Of a stretch of DNA of 31,546 nucleotides, positions 9,099 through 16,958 are shown in pieces. Each line of letters starts with the position of its first letter. Position 1 is the stretch's first letter. The translations under genes were made by a program, and so were the position numbers. The notes under the pieces were generated by a model. That model saw only the letters and a program-made list of their open reading frames with translations, ran no database searches and was not told where the DNA came from. The stretch comes from Sphingomonas sanxanigenens (GTDB taxonomy: Bacteria; Pseudomonadota; Alphaproteobacteria; Sphingomonadales; Sphingomonadaceae). The stretch is from assembly GCA_003240855.1 (NCBI GenBank), contig QFNN01000023.1, forward strand, positions 1-31,546, in the 5' to 3' direction.

Positions 9099-11828
9099 AT
9101 GCTCGGCGGCATTGCCAAGGTCATTTTCGGTTCGTCCAACGACCGTTACGTCAAATCGCTCAATTCGATCGTCAGCAAGATCGCCGGCTTCGAGCCAACC
9201 CTCTCGGCGATGGACGATGCGCAGCTTATCAACCAGACGGTGCTGTTCCGCGAGCGCCTCGCGAACGGCGAGAAGCTCGACAGCCTCCTGCCCGAAGCTT
9301 TCGCCACGGTGCGCGAGGCGGCGAAGCGCGTGCTCGGCCAGCGCCATTATGACGTCCAGATGATCGGCGGCATCGTCCTCCACCGCGGCGAGATCGCCGA
9401 GATGCGCACGGGCGAAGGCAAGACGCTGGTCGCCACGCTCGCCACCTATCTCAATGCGCTGCCCGGCACCGGCGTCCATGTCGTCACCGTGAACGACTAT
9501 CTCGCCCGCCGCGACGCCGACTGGATGGGCCAGGTTTACCGCTTCCTCGGCCTTACCACGGGGGTGATCGTCCCCAACCTCACCGACGATCAGCGCCGCG
9601 CCGCCTATGCCGCGGACATCACCTACGGCACGAACAACGAGTTCGGCTTCGATTATCTGCGCGACAATATGAAATATGATCGCGCCCAGATGGTGCAGCG
9701 CCCGTTCGCCTACGCGATCGTCGACGAGGTCGATTCGATCCTGATCGACGAGGCGCGCACGCCGCTGATCATCTCCGGCCCGACCGACGACAAGTCCGAA
9801 CTGTACAAACAGGTCGATGCGATCGTGAAGCAGCTCGTCCCCGTCGACTATGAAGTGGACGAGAAGCAGCGGAGCGTGACGCTGACCGAGGACGGCACCG
9901 AAAAGGCGGAGCGCCTGCTCGAAGGCGCCGGCCTGCTCGAAGGCGCCAATCTCTACGATTTCGAGAATACGCAGGTGGTCCACCACCTCAATCAGGCGCT
10001 GCGCGCCAATGTGATGTTCAAGCGCGACATCGATTATATCGTGAAGGACGGCAAGGTCGTCATCATCGACGAGTTTACTGGCCGCATGATGGACGGCCGC
10101 CGCTGGTCGGACGGCCTGCACCAGGCGGTCGAGGCCAAGGAAATGGTGAACATCGAGCCGGAGAACCAGACGCTCGCCTCGATCACCTTCCAGAATTATT
10201 TCCGCATGTATCCCAAGCTCGGCGGCATGACCGGCACCGCCGCGACCGAGGCGGCGGAGTTTTTCGACATCTACAAGATGAACGTGGTCACCATCCCCAC
10301 CAACCTGCCCGTGCAGCGCGTGGATGAGGAGGACCAGTTCTACAAGAATATCAACGACAAGTTCGCCGCGATCGCCAAATCGATCGAGGAACATTCGGCC
10401 AAGGGCCAGCCCGTGCTGGTCGGCACCGTGTCGATCGAGAAGTCCGAGCTTCTGTCGCAGTTCCTGCGCCAGCTCAACGTCCGCCACGAAGTGCTCAACG
10501 CCCGCTTCCACGAGAAGGAAGCGCATATCGTGGCGCAGGCAGGCCGGCTCGGCGCGGTGACGATCGCCACCAACATGGCGGGTCGCGGCACGGACATCCA
10601 GCTTGGCGGCAATGTCGAGTTCCGCGTCTCCGACGAGCTTCGCGACATGCCCGAAGGGCCGGAGCGCGATGCCGCGATCGAGCGGATCAAGGCCGAGGTC
10701 GAGGCCGAGCGCAACCAGGTGAAGGCCGCCGGCGGCCTCTTCGTCCTGGGCACGGAGCGTCACGAAAGCCGCCGCATCGACAATCAGCTTCGCGGCCGCT
10801 CCGGCCGGCAGGGCGATCCCGGCCTCAGCCGCTTCTATCTGTCGCTCGACGACGATCTGCTGCGCATCTTCGGGCCGGACACGATGTTCGCCAAGATGAT
10901 GAACAAGAATCTGGCGGACGGCGAGGCGATCGGCTCGCGCTGGCTGTCGAAGGCGATCGAGACCGCGCAGAAGAAGGTCGAGGCGCGCAACTACGACATC
11001 CGCAAACAGGTCGTCGAATATGACGACGTGATGAACGATCAGCGCAAGGTGATCTACGAGCAGCGCGCCGACATCATGGATGCCGACATAATCGACGATG
11101 TCGTCGCCGACATGCGGACCGAAACGGTCAATGCGCTGGTCGGCGCGGCGTGCCCGCCCAACAGCTATCCCGAACAATGGGACGTGGCCGGCCTCAAGCA
11201 GCGCGCGAAGAACATTCTGGGCATCGACGTCGCGATCGAGGATTGGGTCCGGGAAGATCAGGTCTCGCCCGAAATCCTCGACGAGCGCCTGTCCGCCGCC
11301 GCCGATGCGCTCATCCGGGAAAAGGCCGACTCACTCGATCCCGACACATGGCTCCAGGTCGAAAAGAGCATCCTGCTTCAGAATCTCGACCATCACTGGA
11401 AGGAGCATCTGTCGACGCTCGATGCGCTGCGCCAGGTCATCCACCTGCGCGCCTATGCGCAAAAGACGCCGATCAACGAATATAAGCAGGAAGCCTTCGC
11501 GCTGTTCGAGCGCATGCTCGAGGCGATCCGCGAGGATGTGACGCGCGTCGTCGCCAATGCGCAATTCATGGCGCCCCCGCCGCTGCCGGAGATGCCAGAC
11601 ATCTTCACCACGCATTTCGATCCGCTGACGGGCGACGACAACACCAACGACATCGACGCCGGCTCGGGCTTCATCACCACGCGCCTGCCGCCGTTGCAGA
11701 TCGCGCAGCCGGCGATGCCCGACGATTTCGGCAGCGATCCCGCCGAATGGGTCGGCCGCGTCGGCCGCAACCAGCCTTGCCCCTGCGGCTCGGGCCAGAA
11801 GTACAAGCACTGCCACGGCGCGCTCTAG
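9099..11828 (+). CDS. secA: Preprotein translocase ATPase SecA
   Basis: SecA is the motor that pushes unfolded preproteins through SecYEG at the inner membrane. The 909-residue length is normal for Proteobacteria. Visible motifs: Walker A MRTGEGKTLVA (GEGKT at 105-109), Walker B IVDEVDSILIDEARTPL (DEVD at 209-212), the crosslinking-domain stretch after SGPTDDK, MTGTAATEAAEF, and ATNMAGRGTDIQLGGNVE with GRSGRQGDPG in the second motor domain. The C-terminal zinc and SecB-binding tail is intact: C894, C896, C905 and H906 in CPCGSGQKYKHCH. ATG 9099 is preceded by AGGA with 7-base spacing. The upstream neighbour encodes a small exported protein, and a palindromic repeat follows the stop. Confidence 0.98.
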   Translation: MLGGIAKVIFGSSNDRYVKSLNSIVSKIAGFEPTLSAMDDAQLINQTVLFRERLANGEKLDSLLPEAFATVREAAKRVLGQRHYDVQMIGGIVLHRGEIAEMRTGEGKTLVATLATYLNALPGTGVHVVTVNDYLARRDADWMGQVYRFLGLTTGVIVPNLTDDQRRAAYAADITYGTNNEFGFDYLRDNMKYDRAQMVQRPFAYAIVDEVDSILIDEARTPLIISGPTDDKSELYKQVDAIVKQLVPVDYEVDEKQRSVTLTEDGTEKAERLLEGAGLLEGANLYDFENTQVVHHLNQALRANVMFKRDIDYIVKDGKVVIIDEFTGRMMDGRRWSDGLHQAVEAKEMVNIEPENQTLASITFQNYFRMYPKLGGMTGTAATEAAEFFDIYKMNVVTIPTNLPVQRVDEEDQFYKNINDKFAAIAKSIEEHSAKGQPVLVGTVSIEKSELLSQFLRQLNVRHEVLNARFHEKEAHIVAQAGRLGAVTIATNMAGRGTDIQLGGNVEFRVSDELRDMPEGPERDAAIERIKAEVEAERNQVKAAGGLFVLGTERHESRRIDNQLRGRSGRQGDPGLSRFYLSLDDDLLRIFGPDTMFAKMMNKNLADGEAIGSRWLSKAIETAQKKVEARNYDIRKQVVEYDDVMNDQRKVIYEQRADIMDADIIDDVVADMRTETVNALVGAACPPNSYPEQWDVAGLKQRAKNILGIDVAIEDWVREDQVSPEILDERLSAAADALIREKADSLDPDTWLQVEKSILLQNLDHHWKEHLSTLDALRQVIHLRAYAQKTPINEYKQEAFALFERMLEAIREDVTRVVANAQFMAPPPLPEMPDIFTTHFDPLTGDDNTNDIDAGSGFITTRLPPLQIAQPAMPDDFGSDPAEWVGRVGRNQPCPCGSGQKYKHCHGAL

Positions 11829-11838
11829 GGCCTGCCCT

Positions 11839-11921
11839 CGTCATTGCGAGGCGCGTAGCGACGAAGCAATCCAGCAGGCGCCCGTCACGGCCTGGATTGC
11901 TTCGCTCCGCTCGCAATGACG
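11839..11921. repeat. REP-like palindrome, copy 2
   Basis: The left arm (11839-11874) begins CGTCATTGCGAG and ends GAAGCAATCCAG; the right arm (11892-11921) begins CTGGATTGCTTCG and ends GCTCGCAATGACG; the spacer is 17 bases. The left arm is 6 bases longer than the right. It lies 10 bases after the secA stop and 14 bases after the stop of the minus-strand lipoprotein gene, so it separates two convergent genes. Confidence 0.92.
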
Positions 11922-11935
11922 TCGAAGGCGGTGGG

Positions 11936-12334
11936 TCAGCCCCCCGCGCGCACCAGCCACAGGTCCAGCTTGCCGCCCGGCGGAATGCGCTGGACCGTGT
12001 CGGTGGTGAAGATCAGCCGCCCGCGATCCTTGATCGTCGCGCGCACCTGCCAGTCGGGGCTGAAGCCGCGATAGCGCAGGCTGTAAGCGATCGGCGGCTG
12101 ACGGCCACGAGTCGAGAAGCGCGTGACGGCCACGGTCCGCGCCCGCGCATCGGCGCGCGAGGCGTCGATGATGCTGACCTCCACCGTCGCACCGGGCGGC
12201 AAGGCCATGCGCTCGCGATAAGTCACGGCGCCCGACAGGAAGCCTTGCCCGGGAAAGGGCCGGGGCGGCGGCCCGCCGGCGTCCATGCAGCCCACGAGTC
12301 CGAATGCGGCGATAAGGGGGATGGCGGCCTTCAA
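11936..12334 (-). CDS. YbaY-like (YscW-family) lipoprotein
   Basis: A 132-residue predicted outer-membrane lipoprotein. The signal peptide MKAAIPLIAAFGLVGC ends in the lipobox LVGC, with the acylated cysteine at residue 16 and Met at +2, which does not signal inner-membrane retention. The mature part follows the YbaY/YscW beta-sandwich pattern: GAVTYRERMALPPGATVEVS, then ASRADARA, the PIAYSLRY strand and RIPPGGKLDLWLVR at the end. Proteins of this family are related to pilotin or chaperone-like lipoproteins, but the role of single chromosomal copies is unclear. It lies 67 bases downstream of dcd on the same strand, perhaps in the same transcript. Confidence 0.78.
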   Translation of the reverse strand: MKAAIPLIAAFGLVGCMDAGGPPPRPFPGQGFLSGAVTYRERMALPPGATVEVSIIDASRADARARTVAVTRFSTRGRQPPIAYSLRYRGFSPDWQVRATIKDRGRLIFTTDTVQRIPPGGKLDLWLVRAGG

Positions 12335-12401
12335 GCCCGGTCTCCTTCCAGGTCACTGACCGTGGAAGGGTGCGCGCCTGGGTCGCCGCAGTCCAGCGCT
12401 T

Positions 12402-12956
12402 TCAGAGGCGTGGGAGCGTGACGCCCTGCTGCCCCATATATTTGCCCGCGCGATCGGCATAGCTGACCTCGCACGGCTCATTGCCCTGCAGGAACAGGAA
12501 CTGGCAGGCGCCTTCGTTGGCGTAGATCCTGGCGGGCAGCGGCGTGGTGTTGGAAAACTCCAGCGTCACATGGCCTTCCCAGCCCGGCTCAAGCGGGGTC
12601 ACGTTCACGATGATCCCGCAGCGCGCATAGGTCGATTTGCCGAGGCAGATCACCAGCACGTCGCGCGGCACGCGGAAATATTCCACGGTGCGGGCGAGCG
12701 CGAAGCTGTTGGGCGGGATCACGCACACGTCGGTCTTGCGGTCGACGAAGCTGTTGGCCGCGAAATCCTTGGGGTCGACCACTGCGCTGTCGACATTGGT
12801 GAAGATCTTGAACTCATCGGAAACGCGCGCGTCATAGCCGTAGGAGCTGAGGCCGTAGCTGATGCAGCCGTCGCGCTTCTGGCTTTCGACGAAGGGCTCG
12901 ATCATGCCGGTGTTGATCGCCTGCTCGCGAATCCAGCGGTCGGAAAGTATGGCCAT
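12402..12956 (-). CDS. dcd: dCTP deaminase
   Basis: A 184-residue Dcd that deaminates dCTP to dUTP, which dUTPase then turns into dUMP for thymidylate synthesis. The family signature is clear: MAILSDRWIR at the start, SSYGYDARV, the KSTYARCG segment (S108, R112) and TLEFSNTTPLPARIYANEG with the catalytic glutamate E133. Length and motifs match the monofunctional proteobacterial enzyme rather than the bifunctional dCTP deaminase-dUTPase, so a separate dut gene is expected elsewhere. It starts 9 bases after the cdd stop, so the two pyrimidine deaminases are very likely co-transcribed. Confidence 0.97.
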   Translation of the reverse strand: MAILSDRWIREQAINTGMIEPFVESQKRDGCISYGLSSYGYDARVSDEFKIFTNVDSAVVDPKDFAANSFVDRKTDVCVIPPNSFALARTVEYFRVPRDVLVICLGKSTYARCGIIVNVTPLEPGWEGHVTLEFSNTTPLPARIYANEGACQFLFLQGNEPCEVSYADRAGKYMGQQGVTLPRL

Positions 12957-12965
12957 GGGAAGCAG

Positions 12966-13430
12966 CTATTCCCCAGAGTGCGGGGCGGGGGCAAGGCCCA
13001 GATCGGCCGGGCCGAACGCATGGGGCAAAAGGTCTGACAGGCGATAGGTCGCGATCGCGTCGCCCTCGGCCCCTGCGCAATGGACGACGATGTCGCGCCC
13101 GCCCATCTGCGCCGCTTCGTTGAGCATCTGGCGGCACCGCCCGCACGGGCTGACCGTGGCCGATCCCGCGATCGTCCCGTCGGGGCCGATCATCCCGCCA
13201 GTCACGCCCACCGCCACCACGTCGCGCAGCCGGCCCTGCGCATTGGCGGCGGCCAGCGCGACCGTTTCCGCGCAGAGCGACAGGCCATAGCTCGCATTCT
13301 CGAAATTGGTCCCTGTCACGATCGCGCCGTCGGCCAGCAGCAGCGCGGCGCCGACGCCGAAGCGCGAATAGGGGGCGTGCGCGTTGCGTGCGGCGTCGCG
13401 TGCGGCGGCGATCAGGTCCTTGGCGTCCAT
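12966..13430 (-). CDS. cdd: Cytidine deaminase
   Basis: A 154-residue cytidine/deoxycytidine deaminase of the short, tetrameric type with three cysteine zinc ligands. The CAE motif is at residues 53-55 (C53 ligand, E55 general acid/base) and PCGRC at 95-99 (C96, C99). The substrate loop NFENASYG precedes CAE as usual. I start at ATG 13430, which has a GGAGA just upstream; the frame stays open 26 codons further, but that extension has no family support. It salvages cytidine and deoxycytidine to uridine and deoxyuridine. The short C-terminal tail is proline-rich (APAPHSGE). dcd follows after 9 bases. Confidence 0.94.
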   Translation of the reverse strand: MDAKDLIAAARDAARNAHAPYSRFGVGAALLLADGAIVTGTNFENASYGLSLCAETVALAAANAQGRLRDVVAVGVTGGMIGPDGTIAGSATVSPCGRCRQMLNEAAQMGGRDIVVHCAGAEGDAIATYRLSDLLPHAFGPADLGLAPAPHSGE

Positions 13431-13511
13431 CGGGTCTCCGTTCGCCCCAGGCGCGATCGCGGGGCGGTATCGCGACTGCGCCCGATCCATGCGGCCCGGC
13501 GCAGCCAATCC

Positions 13512-13994
13512 TCAGTTCTTGATATGCAGCACGCAGATCAGCGTGAACAGCCGCCGCGCCGTGTCGAAATCCACTTCGATCTTGCCGTCGAGCCGCTCGA
13601 TCAGAAGCTGGGCTGCGTCATTGTGGATGCCGCGCCGCGCCATGTCGATCGTCTCGATCTGCTGCGCCGTCGCCTGGCGGATCGCCTGATAATAGGAATC
13701 GCAGATCGCGAAATAATCCTTGATCGGGCGGCGGAAGCGCCCGAGCGAAAGGATCAGCATTTCCAGCGGCGTTCCGTCCTCGCGCGCCAGCGCGATCACC
13801 AGGCGCCCTTCCTCGACGCTGAGCTTCAGCCGGTAGGGGCCGGCATAGCCGTCGGGATGCTCGCGCAAGGGGCGGAAATGATTGCCTTCGATCAGGTCGA
13901 AGATCGCGATCCGCCGTTCCTGCTCGATATCGGCGCTGCGCCACAGGATCGTGCGCTCGTCCAGTTCGATATCGATGATGCGCGGATCGCCCAT
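13512..13994 (-). CDS. UPF0262 family protein
   Basis: A 160-residue protein that I recognise as UPF0262, a family known from alphaproteobacteria with no established function. Typical segments are IIDIELDERTILWRSADIEQE near the start, HFRPLREHPDGYAGPYRL, the LGRFRRPIKDYFAICDSYYQ helix and GIHNDAAQLL followed by VDFDTARRLFTLICVLHI at the end. There is no signal peptide or membrane segment, so it is probably cytoplasmic. It is divergent from dnaB, and the 154-base gap between the two start codons contains DnaA boxes. cdd begins 81 bases after its stop on the same strand. Confidence 0.85.
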   Translation of the reverse strand: MGDPRIIDIELDERTILWRSADIEQERRIAIFDLIEGNHFRPLREHPDGYAGPYRLKLSVEEGRLVIALAREDGTPLEMLILSLGRFRRPIKDYFAICDSYYQAIRQATAQQIETIDMARRGIHNDAAQLLIERLDGKIEVDFDTARRLFTLICVLHIKN

Positions 13995-14041
13995 GAGCGC
14001 GCCTTAATGGGGAAAGCAGCGCGCTGCAAAGGGTTCGCGGC

Positions 14042-14071
14042 TTATCCACAACGCCTCACAGATGATCCACA
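14042..14071 (+). promoter_or_regulatory. Two DnaA boxes before dnaB
   Basis: TTATCCACA at 14042-14050 matches the classical DnaA box exactly. TGATCCACA at 14063-14071 differs at one position and has the same orientation, 21 bases away. Both lie in the divergent region between the UPF0262 gene and dnaB, about 80-110 bases before the dnaB start. A GACTC (GANTC, the CcrM methylation motif of alphaproteobacteria) occurs at 14121-14125. The region is not AT-rich, which argues against a replication origin. Confidence 0.6.
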
Positions 14072-14148
14072 GACAAGTCCACGATTTCATCCTCGCCCGC
14101 CCGCCATCTTCGCTTGCCGTGACTCGCCGGGCGCGCGACAAGGGAGGG

Positions 14149-15663
14149 ATGGCCAATATCCTGTCGATCGTGCCGCCCGCAGAGGGCGAAAGCCGCAGTC
14201 TGCCCCAGAATATCGAGGCGGAAGCCGCGCTGCTCGGCGCTTTGATGATCGACAATCGCCTGGCGGAGGACGTTCAGCTCAAACTGAAGCCCGAACATTT
14301 TTTCGAGCCAATTCACGGCCGCATCTACGAAGCGATCCTCAAGCTGCTCGATCGCAACATGGTCGCCAATCCGGTGACGCTGAAGCCCATGTTCGAGGGC
14401 GACGAGGCGATGCGCGAGCTGGGCGGCCCGGCCTATCTGGCGCAGCTCACCGGCAGCGGCGCGGCGCTCATCGGCGCGCGCGATTTCGCCGATCAGGTCT
14501 ATGATCTGGCGCTGCTCCGCGCGCTGGTCGGCGTCGGACGGACGATGGTTGAAAGCGCGCTCGACACGTCCGAATCGGTCGATCCCAAAAGCCAGATCGA
14601 ACAGGCCGAGGTCGAACTCTACAAGGTCGCCGAAGGCGGCGGGGGCGAGAGCGGCGGCGTGAAGAGCTTCGCGCAGGCGGCGACGGCGGCGGTCTCGGTC
14701 GCGGAAAAGGCGCTCAACGCCGGCGGCGGCCTGTCGGGCATCACCACGGGCATCGACGGCATCAACGCCAAGATCGGCGGCCTTCACAATTCGGATCTTA
14801 TCATCCTCGCCGGGCGTCCGGGCATGGGCAAGACCTCGCTCGCCACCAACATCGCCTATAACGCCGCCCAGCGCTTCGTCCGCGATATCGAGGACGGGAT
14901 CGACGAGGCGAAGTCGATCGGGGCCAAGGTCGCCTTTTTCAGCCTCGAAATGTCGGCCGATCAGCTCGCTACGCGCGTGCTCGCCGAAAGCAGCGGGATC
15001 AGTGGCGAGGCGCTGCGCATGGGCAAGATCAGCCAGCAGGATTTCCGCAACCTCGCCCGCGCGTCAGCCGAACTGCAGAACCTGCCGCTGTTCATCGATG
15101 ATACGCCGGGCCTGACGATCGCCGCGCTGCGCACCCGCGCGCGCCGGCTCAAGCGCCGCCACGGCATCGGGCTCATCATCGTCGACTATCTCCAGCTTCT
15201 GCAGGGCTCGGGGCGCGGGGGCGGCGACAATCGCGTGCAGGAAATCTCGGAGATCAGCCGCGGCCTCAAGACGCTGGCGAAGGAACTGAACGTTCCCGTC
15301 ATCGCGCTTTCGCAGCTCAGCCGCCAGGTCGAACAGCGCGAGGACAAGCGCCCCCAGCTTTCCGATCTTCGCGAATCCGGCTCGATCGAGCAGGACGCGG
15401 ATATGGTGTTCTTCGTCTATCGCGAGGAATATTATGTCGCCGCGCACGAACCCAAGCGCCCGATCGAAGGCGACGACGCCAAGATCTTCGACGATCACGC
15501 GCGCTGGGCGCAGGATATGGAGCGGGTGTTCGGCGTAGCCGAGATGATCGTCGCCAAGCAGCGCCACGGCGCGACCGGCAAGGTCAAGATGCGCTTCGAC
15601 GCCAAGATCACGCGCTTCAGCGACTATATCGACGAGACTTACCTGCCCGCGCAGACGCGCTGA
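14149..15663 (+). CDS. dnaB: Replicative DNA helicase DnaB
   Basis: A 504-residue hexameric helicase that unwinds the fork and recruits primase. The start chosen is ATG 14149 (MANILSIVPPAEGE), directly after a purine-rich AGGGAGGG; the frame is open upstream to 14062 but that part overlaps the DnaA boxes and is not family-like. The N-terminal primase-interacting domain begins at LPQNIEAEAALLGALMIDN. The RecA-like domain has Walker A GRPGMGKT (222-229), the FFSLEMSADQLATR helix, IIVDYLQLLQGSGR (Walker B) and ALSQLSRQVEQREDKRPQLSDLRESG, followed by the arginine-finger region. No intein interrupts it. An extra linker, residues around RDIEDGIDEAKSIGAK after motif I, is common in alphaproteobacteria. 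Confidence 0.97.
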   Translation: MANILSIVPPAEGESRSLPQNIEAEAALLGALMIDNRLAEDVQLKLKPEHFFEPIHGRIYEAILKLLDRNMVANPVTLKPMFEGDEAMRELGGPAYLAQLTGSGAALIGARDFADQVYDLALLRALVGVGRTMVESALDTSESVDPKSQIEQAEVELYKVAEGGGGESGGVKSFAQAATAAVSVAEKALNAGGGLSGITTGIDGINAKIGGLHNSDLIILAGRPGMGKTSLATNIAYNAAQRFVRDIEDGIDEAKSIGAKVAFFSLEMSADQLATRVLAESSGISGEALRMGKISQQDFRNLARASAELQNLPLFIDDTPGLTIAALRTRARRLKRRHGIGLIIVDYLQLLQGSGRGGGDNRVQEISEISRGLKTLAKELNVPVIALSQLSRQVEQREDKRPQLSDLRESGSIEQDADMVFFVYREEYYVAAHEPKRPIEGDDAKIFDDHARWAQDMERVFGVAEMIVAKQRHGATGKVKMRFDAKITRFSDYIDETYLPAQTR

Positions 15664-15684
15664 CTCGCGCCATGTCGCCCTCGC

Positions 15685-15766
15685 CGTCATTGCGAGGAGC
15701 GCAGCGACGAAGCAATCCAGACGATGCCGGACGCCTTCTGGATTGCGTCGCTACGCTCGCAATGAC
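15685..15766. repeat. REP-like palindrome, copy 3
   Basis: The left arm (15685-15720) begins CGTCATTGCGAGG and ends GAAGCAATCCAG; the right arm (15738-15766) begins CTGGATTGCGTCGC and ends CGCAATGAC; the spacer is 17 bases. It starts 21 bases after the dnaB stop and ends 15 bases from the stop of the convergent cysH. Its left arm has the same extra ACGA-containing stretch as copy 2, so these two are the closest pair. Confidence 0.92.
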
Positions 15767-15781
15767 AGGGCTGGCGCGCCC

Positions 15782-16540
15782 TCAGAAAACTGGTTCGTCC
15801 GGCTCGCTTCCGGGGGTGTGGATGCCGCATTCCACCTTGTCCCACCCGCGCCAGCGGCCCGCGCGCGGGTCCTCGCCCGGGCGCACCTTGCTCGTGCAGG
15901 GGGCGCAGCCGATCGACGGATAGCCATCGGCCTCCAGCGGATGGCGCGGCAGCTTGTGCGCCTCGAAATAGGCGTCCAGCTCGGGCTTCGACCAGTCGGC
16001 GAGCGGGTTGAGCTTCAGCCGCCCCTCGTCGATCTCGAAGCGCGACAGCGCGGTCCGCGTCTTGCCCTGAAAGCCCTTGCGCCCTGAAATCCAGGCGTCG
16101 AAAGGCGAAAGCGCGCGCCGCAGCGGCTCGACCTTACGGATGTCGCAGCAGCCGTCGGGGTCATAGGACCAGCGCAGCCCGGTCTCGTCGCGCGCCGCCA
16201 GGATGCGCGGATCGGGGCGATAGACGCGCAGGTCGATATAGCCCAGCCGCTCGGCCAGTTCGTCGCGATAGGCCAGCGTCTCGCCGAAGATCTTCTGTGT
16301 GTTGACGAAGATCAGCGGCACTTCCTTGTCCACCTGCGCGACGAGGTGGAGCAGCACCGCCGATTCCGCGCCGAAGGACGAGACCAGCGCGATCCGTCCC
16401 CTGAGTTCGCCGGTCAGCAGCTCGCCCAGCATTTTCGCGGTATCGACGCCGGCGAAACGCGCGTTGAGCCGGTCGGCGTCGGCCTGTCCGAAGGCCGGCG
16501 CGACATCGATCATGTCCAGCTTGCGCACGGCCTCACCCAT
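15782..16540 (-). CDS. cysH: Phosphoadenylyl/adenylyl-sulfate reductase, 4Cys type
   Basis: A 252-residue CysH that reduces activated sulfate to sulfite with thioredoxin. The PP-loop nucleotide-binding site is SSFGAES (54-60). The protein carries CC at 131-132 and CAPC at 212-215, the cysteine set that binds a [4Fe-4S] cluster in APS reductases, plus the catalytic C238 in ECGIH. Enterobacterial PAPS-specific CysH lacks the four cluster cysteines, so APS is the more likely substrate. The start is ATG 16540, which overlaps the DUF934 stop by 8 bases; the open frame continues upstream to 16702 but only inside DUF934. It is the last gene of the sulfite reductase operon. Confidence 0.93.
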   Translation of the reverse strand: MGEAVRKLDMIDVAPAFGQADADRLNARFAGVDTAKMLGELLTGELRGRIALVSSFGAESAVLLHLVAQVDKEVPLIFVNTQKIFGETLAYRDELAERLGYIDLRVYRPDPRILAARDETGLRWSYDPDGCCDIRKVEPLRRALSPFDAWISGRKGFQGKTRTALSRFEIDEGRLKLNPLADWSKPELDAYFEAHKLPRHPLEADGYPSIGCAPCTSKVRPGEDPRAGRWRGWDKVECGIHTPGSEPDEPVF

Positions 16541-16958
16541 GGCGCAGCTTCCACACCGGGGCTCGCCCGTCAGCCGCGCCCTGATAGACCGCGTCGTACC
16601 GCGCGAGCGACGCCTCGGCGACCTTCGCGTCGATCGGCGCCTCGGGTGCGAAGCTGTCGAAGCCGCAGCGCCGCATATGGGCAAGCTGGTCGACCAGCAC
16701 ATCGCCCTGCGCCCGCAGTTCGCCCGTATAGCCGGCCTCGCGCAGGATCTGCGCCGAGGAATAGCCCCGCCCGTCGCGAAAGCTGGGGAAGGCGACCTCG
16801 ATCAGCCGCAGCCGGTCGATGTGCGGCAGCAGCGCGCGGGCGTCGTCGCCCGGCTCGATCCGCACCGCGGTCGCGTTCGACTGGCCGAGGAAGGCGTCGA
16901 GCGTCACGGTGACTTCCTCCAGCGCCTCGTCGTCGCGGAAACGCAGCGGATCAGCCAT
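16533..16958 (-). CDS. DUF934 protein of the sulfite reductase operon
   Basis: A 141-residue protein of the DUF934 family, often named 'oxidoreductase probably involved in sulfite reduction' only because of its gene neighbourhood. Features include RIEPGDDARALLPHIDRLRLIEVAFPSF, the GRGYSSAQILRE segment and GELRAQGDVLVDQL, then RRCGFDSF. I see no cofactor motif, signal peptide or membrane helix. ATG 16958 has a strong AAGGAGG just upstream and overlaps the sulfite reductase stop by 8 bases; cysH in turn overlaps its own stop. Its tight coupling between sulfite reductase and CysH suggests a partner or assembly role, but the biochemical function is unknown. Confidence 0.85.
   Translation of the reverse strand: MADPLRFRDDEALEEVTVTLDAFLGQSNATAVRIEPGDDARALLPHIDRLRLIEVAFPSFRDGRGYSSAQILREAGYTGELRAQGDVLVDQLAHMRRCGFDSFAPEAPIDAKVAEASLARYDAVYQGAADGRAPVWKLRHG

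Noticed and set aside
8679..11177. 832-codon minus-strand open frame opposite secA
   Set aside because: Antisense shadow of SecA, rich in His/Val/Asp repeats and without motifs.
14042..14148. Possible replication origin near dnaB because of the DnaA boxes
   Set aside because: Only two boxes, no AT-rich unwinding region, and no hemE, parAB or gidA neighbours as at alphaproteobacterial origins.
14149..15663. Possible intein in dnaB
   Set aside because: Walker A through the arginine-finger region are continuous and the length is normal, so no intein is present.
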